In this document: positions 9,309 to 19,600 of the stretch, one piece after another | Layout: each line of letters starts with the position of its first letter | Position numbering within the stretch: the stretch's first letter is position 1 | From: Algoriphagus formosus | GTDB lineage: Bacteria > Bacteroidota > Bacteroidia > Cytophagales > Cyclobacteriaceae | Assembly (NCBI RefSeq): GCF_002807035.1 | Contig: NZ_NIUC01000002.1 | Coordinates: 1,641,267 to 1,705,266 of the forward strand | DNA: 64,000 nt | Direction of reading: 5' to 3' | Made by a program: the position numbers and the translations under genes | The notes under the pieces: model-generated | Told to the model about the DNA's origin: nothing | What the model saw: the letters and a program-made list of their open reading frames with translations, nothing else | Database searches by the model: none

Positions 9309-10574
9309 TTAAGATTTTGTGCCCCAATCTTGAGTGAGGGATTTGGGAATGTAGAAATTGATGATTGAGCGGGTGGTCATTCGTTTAAGCATCAGCATAA
9401 GGCCAAGCTTTGTAAATCCCTGAAGGAAAAAAGAAAAGATCAGGCTTTTATCCAGAAACTCCCCTACCGCTGTGATTCTTCTGAGTTTCTTTTCCATTCT
9501 ATCAATCTGTGATTGATCAATGGGCTCCACGCCAAGCAAATCCGAAATGTCTTTGCCCATCATTAATCGCATCAAGGCGATATTGGATTGGCTTCCCAGA
9601 ATGGGTTTTGATTTCGTGTCTTGGAATTCCCGAAGGGCTTTGACCAGTTCTTTGGCATGATCACTTGGGGCAATCTCTTTATCAAGAATACTATGGCCAA
9701 GCTTTAATGCGTCCTTGGCATTTTTTGGAATCATATCCTCATCTAGCCCAGCGATGTGGCCGATCACCCTCCAGCAATGGATGTAAGCTTCCATTTCTAC
9801 TGGCTCAAATTCTACCCCAATCGTCTCGAGCCCTTCCAAAATCAAAGCGGAAAATGACATCAAAGTCCCCGCTAAATCCTCCTGATTGATAGGCTCACCG
9901 TAGGTGTCGGCATCCCAGTTATGTTGTTTCAGAAAGTATCGAATAGTGGCATGGATGAGACGGACTTTTTGTGTAGCTCTTAGTCCCTTACCTTTCTTAT
10001 CCAGTCCATTGGGAGACATGGCAAAAACGACGAAAAGGGCCGTTTCTGCAATTCTTCTTGAGTAGGCGTCCAAGGAACCCTTCTTTTCATTGAGTCGGGC
10101 AGTTTTGTGAAGGACTTCCGCACCTCGGGCACAGGCATAGCATTCGGGCAGTGATTTATAGCTAAGTAAAAGCCCTATCCAAATTCCATGTCTAAGGTAG
10201 ATTTGTTGGCCTAAGGCAATCAGATCAGGATCAGCCCATTCAGGGAGTTTGGCACTTTCTTCAAAATAATCATGAAGCTCTTTGGGTGCTGTGGGGGGTA
10301 GTTGTTCGCTGTCTTTGACGATAGATTGAAAAAGATGATTGATCTCAGCCGATTCTTGTTTTGCCATGATAATTGCTACTGTCTGATCAGCTAAGGGGTC
10401 CATGTGAGAGCGCTTGGAATCCAACTTTTCAGGGGACCAATCCGAAAGTTCTTGAGGATCCATTTCTTTGAATTTCTGAAGTGCTCTTCTTTTGATTTTT
10501 ATGTTTTTGATGACAAAGGCGATCGATAGGACCACAAAAATGAGTAATAAGACCAAAAGTAATTTTGAGAGCAT
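9309..10574 (-). CDS. MpaB/Lcp-type (DUF2236) oxygenase, membrane-anchored
   Basis: The 421-aa protein starts with one hydrophobic helix (residues 1-22) and a basic stretch, then a soluble helical domain. The segments RHGIWIGLLLSYKSLPECY, RRIAETALFVV, KVRLIHATIRYFL (His near residue 206, the likely haem ligand) and PINQEDLAGTLMSFS are typical of the DUF2236 family. That family includes the latex-clearing rubber oxygenase Lcp and fungal MpaB, which splits a farnesyl chain in mycophenolic acid biosynthesis. The expected chemistry is haem-dependent oxidation or cleavage of an isoprenoid or other lipid. It is the first gene of a tight three-gene unit with the Pyr4-like protein and a histidine kinase. 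The 233-bp gap upstream suggests the promoter lies there. The substrate is unknown. Confidence 0.85.
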   Translation of the reverse strand: MLSKLLLVLLLIFVVLSIAFVIKNIKIKRRALQKFKEMDPQELSDWSPEKLDSKRSHMDPLADQTVAIIMAKQESAEINHLFQSIVKDSEQLPPTAPKELHDYFEESAKLPEWADPDLIALGQQIYLRHGIWIGLLLSYKSLPECYACARGAEVLHKTARLNEKKGSLDAYSRRIAETALFVVFAMSPNGLDKKGKGLRATQKVRLIHATIRYFLKQHNWDADTYGEPINQEDLAGTLMSFSALILEGLETIGVEFEPVEMEAYIHCWRVIGHIAGLDEDMIPKNAKDALKLGHSILDKEIAPSDHAKELVKALREFQDTKSKPILGSQSNIALMRLMMGKDISDLLGVEPIDQSQIDRMEKKLRRITAVGEFLDKSLIFSFFLQGFTKLGLMLMLKRMTTRSIINFYIPKSLTQDWGTKS

Positions 10575-10702
10575 ATGGGTGATAGTTAGTGTATATGGTC
10601 GAGTTTAGATAGGCGGATTTTGAAATGCCGGATTTCAGTATTCAACTTAATTTTTAGAGTTTTAATGCAATAAATGCTTTCTAAAGTACAAATTGAAAAA
10701 TT

Positions 10703-10719
10703 AAAAAAGTGCTTTTTTT
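10703..10719 (-). terminator. Possible weak terminator after the giant kinase
   Basis: An A6-GTGC-T6 inverted repeat, read on the minus strand as a short A/T stem followed by further T residues, lies about 90 bp downstream of the giant histidine-kinase stop. The stem is A/T only, so it would be weak. Confidence 0.25.
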
Positions 10720-10736
10720 ATTTTTTATTTGGTCTC

Positions 10737-10799
10737 TTATAATTCTTCAAACTTGACTTTTAAAGCATCGCCTTCAGGGTAAAGCATCCAGTAGCTCAT
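10737..10799 (-). CDS. Possible 20-residue ORF or gene remnant
   Basis: Eight bases after the stop of the giant kinase an ATG opens a 20-codon frame (MSYWMLYPEGDALKVKFEEL) ending in TAA. Its composition is protein-like rather than random AT-rich translation, and the frame stays readable a few codons upstream. It may be a tiny translationally coupled peptide or the surviving C-terminus of a deleted gene. I do not recognise it, and chance is a real alternative. Confidence 0.2.
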   Translation of the reverse strand: MSYWMLYPEGDALKVKFEEL

Positions 10800-10807
10800 T
10801 CGGGCAA

Positions 10808-13800
10808 TTATTGAGGTAGTGAAATCACAAACTTGCTTCCATCCTGATTGCTTTCGACTTCTAAGCTTCCCCCATGCGCCTTTATAATGTCATTAGTGAT
10901 ACTGAGCCCTAAACCGGTACCCTCTGTTCCTTTTTTGGTGGTAAAGAAGGGCTGGAGGATCTTATCTTTAATTTCATCTGGAATGCCAGGGCCATTGTCT
11001 TCTACCTCAATAAAGACTTGATTTTTTTCAGATTTGGTCCGCACAGTGAGTTTGGGTTGGTAGGAGTCAGGAACTTCTACCCTCTTCTGCCTCATGGCAT
11101 CAAAGGCATTGTTGCAGAGATTTACAATGACCCGAGAGAAGTCCTCCGAAATCAGGTTGACCTTACCAATTCCATCCTCAAGCTGAAGATCGATATCGAC
11201 ATTGATGGGGTTTTTACCGGCACGCATACCATGAAAACTTAAATTCACGTATTCCTTCAGCAAAGCATTGAGGTCAGTGGGTTCTATTTTTCCGTCTCCC
11301 CCTCGGGAATGCTGAAGCATGGAAGTCACGATTCCGTTAGCTCGCTTTCCATGTTCCTGTACCTTGGAAAGATTTCCTTTCACATCTTCCAGAATGGCGA
11401 TGATCTCTTCCTTCTCCTCCGAATCCACTAACTTTTCCAACTCTTCAAAAGCTTCATCAATCAGTTCGTTGCTGACTTCGGAGAAATTATTCACAAAATT
11501 GAGAGGATTCTTGATCTCATGAGCGATGCCGGCGGTGAGTTGTCCCAGTGAGGCGAGTTTTTCCTGTTGGACGAGTTGGGTTTGGGTAGCTTTAAGTTCA
11601 GACATTGCCGACTCGATCTCCGCCTTGGCTTTCTCTAGTTTGACAAAGTCTTCATATCTGGAATAGGCAATCGCAAAGGCTTCGGATAGTGATCTGATCA
11701 AGTCAATTTCATCTTCAGAAAGTGGTTCTGTAGAACCTACATATAGCATCCCCTGGGTAAATGGTACAAAGTGAAGATTTAGGGATTTTGGAGGAGCGGC
11801 CGTGCCCTGATAGGTTTTTTCATCTTGGATCAGATCCTTTTCCATGATTTGTTGAATCCAGTTGAGAAAGTCTTCCTTATCCCAATGCTGTCTATAAACC
11901 TCTCCTTTTCGCCAGGCTTCCACCGTTTGGAAGGTGAGCTCGCTCGCATCAAAGGGAAGGTGCAAAACTCCCAAAGATTTCCCCTCAGGCGAAGAGAGGT
12001 ATGCCTCTACGATTTTTGCTTTTTCATTGATGATGAATACTCCGCAGCGGATAAATGGAATGTCTAAAGTGGTGAGCTCTTTGAATAAAAGTGGCGTGAT
12101 TTTATCCAGATCTGCAGCTGTCCTCATAGAGGAAATATCCGCGCGAACTCGATCCAATGAGGCTTGTCTCCGAGCTTCTTTGGCGCTAGCCTGGGCTCTC
12201 TGCAAATCCAAGAAACGGGTGAAAGCGAATGAAAAAACCGCTGTGGCTCTTCGCATCAAATCCCAACTCTCTGCTGAGATGGGGCCTGAAGATGCCGCGC
12301 CTAAGAATCCATCTGAAAACTTATAAAGGTGATAGGTCCGTTCGGGGATAGTTTCTCCATAGAATTTACTTTTTCCAAGTAGCTCAGATTTGCTTTCACA
12401 GTATCGGATCCATTCTACTCGCTGTTCGCCCTTCATTAGAATGGAGGTTTTTTTCTCTTTAGATCGATAGAACCTCAACATTTGATTTCCTACCCAAGTA
12501 TCCTGCAGATCAAGGACCATTTGATCGGAAACGCTTCGTGCGGGGATATGACTATTTTTTATTGTGAACCAACATTGAGTCAAGCCATTCGATTCTTCAT
12601 GGATGTAAATGGAGCTGGTTTCTAATTCTTCTACTCCGAGAATACCCATTTCTTCGCGAAGCAACTGTGCTACTTCGGTCAATTCCTCCGGATCTTGCAT
12701 AGCTAAGGAGCGGGAGCGGACTTTTTCCAATGCAGCTTCAATTTGAGCTTCCCGAGCCTGATTTTCTGCTTTTTTAAGATCCAAAAATCGGGTATAGGTC
12801 AGGTCAAAAACCTGGGCAAAGCGCTTAAAGATATCTTCCTCCCCGCAAGGAACCTCCGTGATGATAACTAGGTAGCCTGTCTTGAAATATGCGGCATGCA
12901 ATCGCTGCCAGGTAGGACGGGGAATACCGGACCCCTCCATTTCCTCAAAAATTTGAGCAGCGATCGGGATTTGTAACAACCAATCGTAATGCTCCTGGAG
13001 TTGTGGTCCTTCTAATGTGACGGTTCGATAGCTTTCTCCTTTTTTCCAACCTTCATAGAGGCTCTCGTGTGCATAGTCTCCGATGTTTGGAAGGAAAAAG
13101 GGGTCGATCAATCCATTATCCGCGCTCAGCCACCACTCGTCTTCTTGACGATCTTTTTCACAAAGGACAAAGCCGCAGGTCCATAAATTATCAACCAGCG
13201 TATTCAGCTCATTAAATAAAAGAGTCGCTACATCTCCAAGTTCCTCGGCCTTTTGCATGCCCATGGTTCTTGATCGGACCTTCTCAAGAGCCACTTCAAT
13301 TTTTGCTTCTCGGGCCTGTGCTTCGGCTTTTTTGATATCTAGGTAGCGGGTATAGGTCTGCTTAAATTCTTTTGCAAAGCGCTCAAAAATTGAGAGATCC
13401 TCCTCTGTAAAGGGTTCTAAATCCCAACGAACAATTGAAACAGTTACGTTTTCCAAAAATGCATCGACAATGGTCGAACCGGGATTTGCATATACCAAGT
13501 CCTTGACCTTTTCCGGAACTCCAGGTGCATATTTCCAATAGTGATCTAGAAACTCGTCTTTCTCTTCTTTTGTAAAAAATTTTGTTTGTATGGACTTACC
13601 CGTCTTTTCATAATCCTCAACAGATTCAGCCGTTTTGGTGAAGTAGGAAATGTCCAAGTAGGGAATATTGACTTTGTGAGTGAAGTTGTTGGTACCTGGA
13701 ATATAGCTCCACAATTCCCAATCTCTATTTTTTGTGATCGGACCTTCAATAAAAGTCACATCTGTAAACCTCACATTTACCTCACTAAGTTGTTGGCCGA

Positions 13801-16636
13801 ACACTTCAATGATACCAAGTAAGTCTGACTGAGATTTCATTGCCATAGTTTTAGCCCTAACTCTTTCTAATGCCAGTTGTATTTGCGCTTCTCTAGCTTG
13901 GGCTTCGGCTTTTTGAAGGTCGAGGAAGCGGGTGTAGGTTTGCTCGAATACCTTTGAAAACCTCTGAAAAACATCATGGGCCTCCGGTACCGGTTGGTAG
14001 GTAATGAAAAGAAGGAAGCCATGCTTGAAAAATGCAATATGGTCATATTGTGACTCGGGTAAAGAACCTCCTGATGCCACTACTTCCCGTAAGGCATCAC
14101 CCATCACCGGAATGGTCATGATGTACTCATAATGATCCTTGCAGGCTTCTCCCAGAAATTCCTCTACATGAAAAGTTTCTCCTGCTTTTCCCTTTTCATA
14201 AAACTTAAGAAAGAAATTCTCTCTTGGAGTTTTATAAAATGGAAGGGTTCCAGCTTTGCTGCTAAACCATTCATAGTCCCCTTCTGGATCATCGGCATAG
14301 ATATGGAATGCACAGCCCCAAGTATCTATTCCCAAGGCTCTGACTTGCTGATCCAATACTTCAGAAGCTTCAGTCAATTCATCGGAATGCTGCATGGCCA
14401 TGGTCCTGGCTCTTACTCTTTCAAGGGCCAGTTGTATATCTGACTCCCTTGCCTGTGCTTCGGCTTTCTTGAGATCCAGGAATCGGGTGTAAGTTTGTTG
14501 AAATACTTTTCCAAAGCGCATCAGGATTTCGTTTTCCTCTGTTTTGAATGGCTTTTCGGAGTAATGCTCTATGTACAATCCCACATTGTCCAACAATACT
14601 GTGGAGATGGCAAGGGCTGGTTTACTGAGAATGACTTTCTGGGCTTCTTTGGTCATTTCAGGAATGTACTGGAAGAGATCCTGATAGAATTTGTTTTTGA
14701 CTTCAAAGGGTAGCAGGTTGGCAAAAAAATGGTCGCCTTTTGCTTTAGCCTCTAGGAAGCTATTCCAATGAGGGGAATCAAAATAAGGAATGGTGATTTC
14801 AGATGGTACGCCTTGCTGATGATCTGCCAGCCAGATATGCATATCCTCTCGGTCTTTGTAGTCTATAATAAATCCAGCATGGTCTACATCGAGATTTAAT
14901 TCCAATAATTGATCATACACTACCTGAATGACTTCATTCAGCTCAATGCTGTTGTGCATGGCCAGTGAACGAGAGCGCACTTTTTCCAAAGCCGCCTCAA
15001 TCTTAGCTTCCCTTGCCTGTGCTTCGGCTGTTACCAGATCCAGATACCTTCGGTAGGTCTGTTCAAAAAGGGTAGAGAAACGTTTGGTGATTTGGATGAG
15101 CTCAGAATCAAATTCATGGGGGGTAAAGGCATAAAAAAATCCATGCTCGAAGATGAAGCAGTGTTGGATCTCTTTTTGGGGTAATTTCTCAATCGGTATC
15201 TGAATCTTATAGTCAGGTGCAGTATTGAGCATCCGGTAGTAGGCTAGTAAATCATCTCCTTCCAAGACATACTTATGAAAAGAGATTTGCGCTTTCCATG
15301 CTTCCCGGGCACTTTTAAGTAATGGGTGAGAAGCCATATCGATATTACCGATATGCATTTTGACTTCATCTCCATGTTTTCGAGCGGTCCAGAGCTGATT
15401 TTTTTCGTTTTCATGGTTGAGAATACCGATACCGAAGCGAGTGCCTTCATCCACGCCCAAGGCAGTTAGTTCGGCAAACATCTTCACCACACTTTTCCCA
15501 ACATCCTCGCTACTGTGCATAGCCATGGTCTGCGCTCTTACCCGTTCCAGAGCAAGATCGATTTCAACTTCCCTAGCTCGGGCTTCGGCTTTTTGGATAT
15601 CCCTGAATCGCTGATAGGCCAAGGAAAAGACCTGATGGAATCGCTTGAATAAGACAAGGGTTTGCTTATCTAAGGATTGATAAATTGTCAGTCCGAGCCC
15701 ACCTTCACCAATAGAAAGAAAACAGTAGCTGATTTCGTCAGATCCGTCCAAAAGTGGGTCTGAGAAATGATCCTCAGCTTTACGATGCTCCCTAAATTCA
15801 TCCAATTCCTTTCCTGCAAGCGTTCCGGTAAAATGCCCATCCTTTGATGCCAGCATCTGCCTGACCATACCATGCTCCACAGGACTTTTGAGATACTCTG
15901 TTCGTTCTACTGCCTCCTGGTCATAAGGTGTAAAATATTGGTAGCAGAGATAGATTCCTTTCTCCTCATCAATAATCGCTGTTTGGATATTACGGATTTG
16001 TGTGACTCCAAAATTCTGCAACTGTTCAGAAATAATGCGGCAAATGGAAAGCATATCTTCGGGCTTTTTCATCCCCATTGCGACAGCTCTTACCCTTTCT
16101 AATGCAGCTTCGATCTCCAATTCTCGGTTTTTTTCGACCAAGTCAGCGGTTTTTTCTGAGACAATCTGCTCAAGCTCTTCTGTCTTTTTCTTCCAAATGT
16201 CTATTCCCCAGGTGTCCTCTTCGCTTTTGACCTCTTCTGGTTTAGACCCATGCCAATGGACCACTATCCATTTTTTTTCTTGGTACTCCAAGATCATGGA
16301 AAAGCGCATTTTCATTTCGAATTGACCTGAATCAGTTGTGATTCTCATAATCAAGTCATCGACATAGATTGCGGAATTTTCACCGCTCAGGACTCTTCGA
16401 TGTATGGGCTTTACTTCATGTTCTAATTTTATTCCAACTGCCTGCTCCTCTTGTCTTTTGATCAGGTCAATAAATTCCTGACGGGAAAAAATTCGCTCGT
16501 CCTCTGTTGTACCAAAACCCATGATTTTTGGATCAATCAAGTGCTTCAACTCATCAATAATCGGTCGAATATTCAATCCGATTTCGATAAATTCTTGATA
16601 GGCTTGGTTAAGCGATTGCTCTTTTTCTTTCCTCAT
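10808..16636 (-). CDS. Giant cytoplasmic histidine kinase with eight tandem GAF-like modules
   Basis: The 1942-aa protein begins with a SnoaL/NTF2-like domain (about residues 1-145; ending KKWIVVHWHGSKPEE) and a coiled coil. Eight copies of a 185-195-residue module follow. Each opens with a coiled-coil signature close to AREAxIExALERVRARTMAM, at about residues 179, 362, 552, 739, 922, 1118, 1306 and 1499, and closes with a segment like FxxVFxQTYTRFLDLxKAEAQ. The end is HisKA (H-box [12 protein letters not shown] near 1705) and HATPase_c ([26 protein letters not shown]). There is no signal peptide, membrane segment or receiver. Each module looks like a GAF-type sensor, but the modules have diverged in their cores. 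The eighth is most like the single module of the 550-aa kinase at 23984-25636. Its ATG overlaps the upstream kinase stop (ATGA), so the two are co-translated. Confidence 0.93.
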   Translation of the reverse strand: MRKEKEQSLNQAYQEFIEIGLNIRPIIDELKHLIDPKIMGFGTTEDERIFSRQEFIDLIKRQEEQAVGIKLEHEVKPIHRRVLSGENSAIYVDDLIMRITTDSGQFEMKMRFSMILEYQEKKWIVVHWHGSKPEEVKSEEDTWGIDIWKKKTEELEQIVSEKTADLVEKNRELEIEAALERVRAVAMGMKKPEDMLSICRIISEQLQNFGVTQIRNIQTAIIDEEKGIYLCYQYFTPYDQEAVERTEYLKSPVEHGMVRQMLASKDGHFTGTLAGKELDEFREHRKAEDHFSDPLLDGSDEISYCFLSIGEGGLGLTIYQSLDKQTLVLFKRFHQVFSLAYQRFRDIQKAEARAREVEIDLALERVRAQTMAMHSSEDVGKSVVKMFAELTALGVDEGTRFGIGILNHENEKNQLWTARKHGDEVKMHIGNIDMASHPLLKSAREAWKAQISFHKYVLEGDDLLAYYRMLNTAPDYKIQIPIEKLPQKEIQHCFIFEHGFFYAFTPHEFDSELIQITKRFSTLFEQTYRRYLDLVTAEAQAREAKIEAALEKVRSRSLAMHNSIELNEVIQVVYDQLLELNLDVDHAGFIIDYKDREDMHIWLADHQQGVPSEITIPYFDSPHWNSFLEAKAKGDHFFANLLPFEVKNKFYQDLFQYIPEMTKEAQKVILSKPALAISTVLLDNVGLYIEHYSEKPFKTEENEILMRFGKVFQQTYTRFLDLKKAEAQARESDIQLALERVRARTMAMQHSDELTEASEVLDQQVRALGIDTWGCAFHIYADDPEGDYEWFSSKAGTLPFYKTPRENFFLKFYEKGKAGETFHVEEFLGEACKDHYEYIMTIPVMGDALREVVASGGSLPESQYDHIAFFKHGFLLFITYQPVPEAHDVFQRFSKVFEQTYTRFLDLQKAEAQAREAQIQLALERVRAKTMAMKSQSDLLGIIEVFGQQLSEVNVRFTDVTFIEGPITKNRDWELWSYIPGTNNFTHKVNIPYLDISYFTKTAESVEDYEKTGKSIQTKFFTKEEKDEFLDHYWKYAPGVPEKVKDLVYANPGSTIVDAFLENVTVSIVRWDLEPFTEEDLSIFERFAKEFKQTYTRYLDIKKAEAQAREAKIEVALEKVRSRTMGMQKAEELGDVATLLFNELNTLVDNLWTCGFVLCEKDRQEDEWWLSADNGLIDPFFLPNIGDYAHESLYEGWKKGESYRTVTLEGPQLQEHYDWLLQIPIAAQIFEEMEGSGIPRPTWQRLHAAYFKTGYLVIITEVPCGEEDIFKRFAQVFDLTYTRFLDLKKAENQAREAQIEAALEKVRSRSLAMQDPEELTEVAQLLREEMGILGVEELETSSIYIHEESNGLTQCWFTIKNSHIPARSVSDQMVLDLQDTWVGNQMLRFYRSKEKKTSILMKGEQRVEWIRYCESKSELLGKSKFYGETIPERTYHLYKFSDGFLGAASSGPISAESWDLMRRATAVFSFAFTRFLDLQRAQASAKEARRQASLDRVRADISSMRTAADLDKITPLLFKELTTLDIPFIRCGVFIINEKAKIVEAYLSSPEGKSLGVLHLPFDASELTFQTVEAWRKGEVYRQHWDKEDFLNWIQQIMEKDLIQDEKTYQGTAAPPKSLNLHFVPFTQGMLYVGSTEPLSEDEIDLIRSLSEAFAIAYSRYEDFVKLEKAKAEIESAMSELKATQTQLVQQEKLASLGQLTAGIAHEIKNPLNFVNNFSEVSNELIDEAFEELEKLVDSEEKEEIIAILEDVKGNLSKVQEHGKRANGIVTSMLQHSRGGDGKIEPTDLNALLKEYVNLSFHGMRAGKNPINVDIDLQLEDGIGKVNLISEDFSRVIVNLCNNAFDAMRQKRVEVPDSYQPKLTVRTKSEKNQVFIEVEDNGPGIPDEIKDKILQPFFTTKKGTEGTGLGLSITNDIIKAHGGSLEVESNQDGSKFVISLPQ

Positions 16637-19600
16637 TTTGAACCCGACTTAAAATCTGAATCAATCGGTAAATAAATGATCATTTCGGTCCCTTCACCTT
16701 CTATACTTTTCACTCGAAGGTCACCACCATGTGCCTTGATGATATCATAGCTTAAGCTTAAGCCCAATCCAGTTCCACTACCTGTAGGCTTGGTTGTAAA
16801 GAAGGGCTGGAAGATTTTATCAATGATGGATTTAGGAATTCCTCCACCATTGTCTTTGACACAAATCTCCACTCCACCGATACCGCCTAAATCTACCAAG
16901 CGGGATTGCACGGATACCTTAGGCTTGTAAGAGTCGGCATTTTGTTCATCGCCGGGAATCACAGATTTTTTTCGCTCAGCACAGGCATAGAAGGCATTAT
17001 TTATCAGATTGAGAAATACTCTTCCTATGTCTTGAGAAACTGCCTTTACCCGAGGGATATTTGAATCCAAGTCTGTTTCAAAGTCAGCTGAAAAACTTTT
17101 ATCCTTTGCTCTCAGTCCATGATAGCTTAGGCGAAGAAATTCATCCGCGAGTGCATTGAGGTTGGTAGGTTTTTTATCTGATGAGCTACCTCGGCTATGT
17201 TCGAGCATTCCCTTGACTATCGAGTCAGCCCGCTTGCCGTGATGCTTGATTTTGGTGAGATTTTCCTTTAAATCTTTACTGATTTCCTTGGCATCTTCTA
17301 TGTTTCCATTATCCAACTCTTCATGCATTTCATCAATCAACTCTTCACTGACCTCTGAGAAATTATTGACGAAGTTTAGCGGGTTTTGAATTTCATGCGC
17401 AATGCCCGCAGTGAGCTCACCGAGAGAAGCCATTTTTTCGGCTTGAATAAGTTGAGACTGTGTTGCTTTTAGTTCTGTATAGGCTTTTTCGATCTCTTTT
17501 GCCTGGGCTACCTCCCGCTCAAGACTTTGGGCCCTTTCTTTCATTCGAATTCTTCGTTTCAAGCCGGAATAGGAAACAAAACCTATCATTACCAAAAGAA
17601 GGGCATAGAATGAATAGGCCCACCAAGTCTTCCACCATGGAGGAAGAATGGTCACAATTATGGATTTCGGGACTTCATTCCACACCCCATAAGCATTGGA
17701 AGCGATTACTTTGAAGGTATAAGTCCCAGGCTCAAGATTGGTATAGGCTGCAAAGTTCCGGTTGTCATAAATCCAGTCTTGATCCAAGCCTTCCATCATA
17801 TGGGCATATTGGTTTTTAGAAGGATTGGCATAGTGTAATGCTGCAAATTCAAAGCTCAAGTCATTTTGATCATGTTTAAGCTTAACCTCCTTGGTTGCCA
17901 ATAAATCGACTTCCAAAGGAGAGTTTTCTTTCATATCATAGACAGATTGATTGGAGATCAAGAGATTTGAAAAAATGACCGAAGGAGGGACTTTATTTGA
18001 AGTAATCGTAGAAAAGGTGGTCAGGCCATGATCTCCTCCAAAATAGAAATTCCCATCAGGAGTTTTATCTGCCGCCAGAGAGAGAAAGGATTCTCCACCT
18101 ATGCCATCATCTTCGTTGTAATTGATAAAAGTAACCTTGTCCAATGCTTCATTTTGCATCATTTGAATTAAACCATTTTGCGTGGAAAACCACATTTCAC
18201 CATTTTCTCCTGGTAAAACAGTCTCGATGAAATTGGTTGGCAGCCCATCTTGTTCCGTGAAATAGCTTAATTCATCAGCTTCGATATCTAAGATATTGAT
18301 GCCTCCATAGGTCGCCATCCATAGTTGTCCATCTTTTTCTAATACATCAAAGACTTGCTTATCACTCAAAGTGGAGGGATCTGAGGGGTCACTGGTGTAG
18401 TATTTTGTGGAATTGGTGGCTGGATCTATCCGAGTCACTCCGGCATTGATACTTGCAACCCAAATGTATTTTTCACCCATCTCGATGTCAGAGATATTGG
18501 AATCTTGAATGATTATTTCGGCATTTTGTTCATTTACATTGACCACTGTGGATTCGCTTCGGATATCTGCCTCTTGCTTGAAGATGGCGATGCCATATAG
18601 GGGAAGTAGGTCCGGTTCAGCTGCATTAAAATCGTTATAGTGGTGACTGTCGTCTGAGGAGTAGCGTAGGGAGTAAGTGCCGGGGTTTAATTCGATTTGT
18701 GTGATTTGCAGTCGGTTTTTGGGGCTCCCTCCAGCCCAGAAAGTATCATCAATAGATTCTATTCCCACGACGGTTTCACCGGTGGAGTTTTGAAGCCAAC
18801 CATAATCAGCCATACTTGCAGGATCACCCTCACCAACTGTCACCAAAAAGTAGGTTCCCCTTTCGGCGATTTCGAAACCTTGGGTTAACTCTTCGCTTTG
18901 TCCCACTCGTTCAATACTCGCAATTTCTTTGTCCTCCACAAGCCAGGTTTTTATTTGGGAAATAATTTCATCTGAGTAGGTTTGTGCGTATTGACTCACT
19001 ATTTCGTCAAATGATTCTGTCTTGGGGTCGAAGACGGTTAGTCCTCCATTAGTCCCCACCCATATTTTCCCGGTTTTGTCTTCCCGAATTACCCTAACCT
19101 GATCGTTGGGTAAACCCTTTTCCTGGCTCAAGGCATCTCGCTTATACCGTTTGATTTCATTATAGTTTTGGTCCATTTTGATGAGACCATCTCCCCAGGT
19201 ACCTATCCAAAGTGTGCCATCCGCCTGCTCATAAATAGCTCTTGCTGAGCCTCCAAACATGTCATTGGCAGAATTAAAGGCAACCTTTTGAATAGAGCCG
19301 TCCGATTCATTAAGTACATTGATCCCATTTCCTCGAGTACCCATAAAAACCTTACCTGGGTTGATTTTGGAAGCATACAAACCAAATGCGCCGCCAGAAC
19401 TTATAGTCTTGTTGTTTTGTGGGTCATGTGTGTAAAATTTAAACGGTTGGCTTAATGGGTCGTATTTAAATAGCCCGTCGGTTAGAGATCCAAACCAGAA
19501 GATCCCACTCCGATCCATTATCAATTGGGTGAACCTTATGGTCCAGCCTCCTGAATTTACCCTCCTATTTCCAGGGATGATTACTTCTTCATATTGATCA

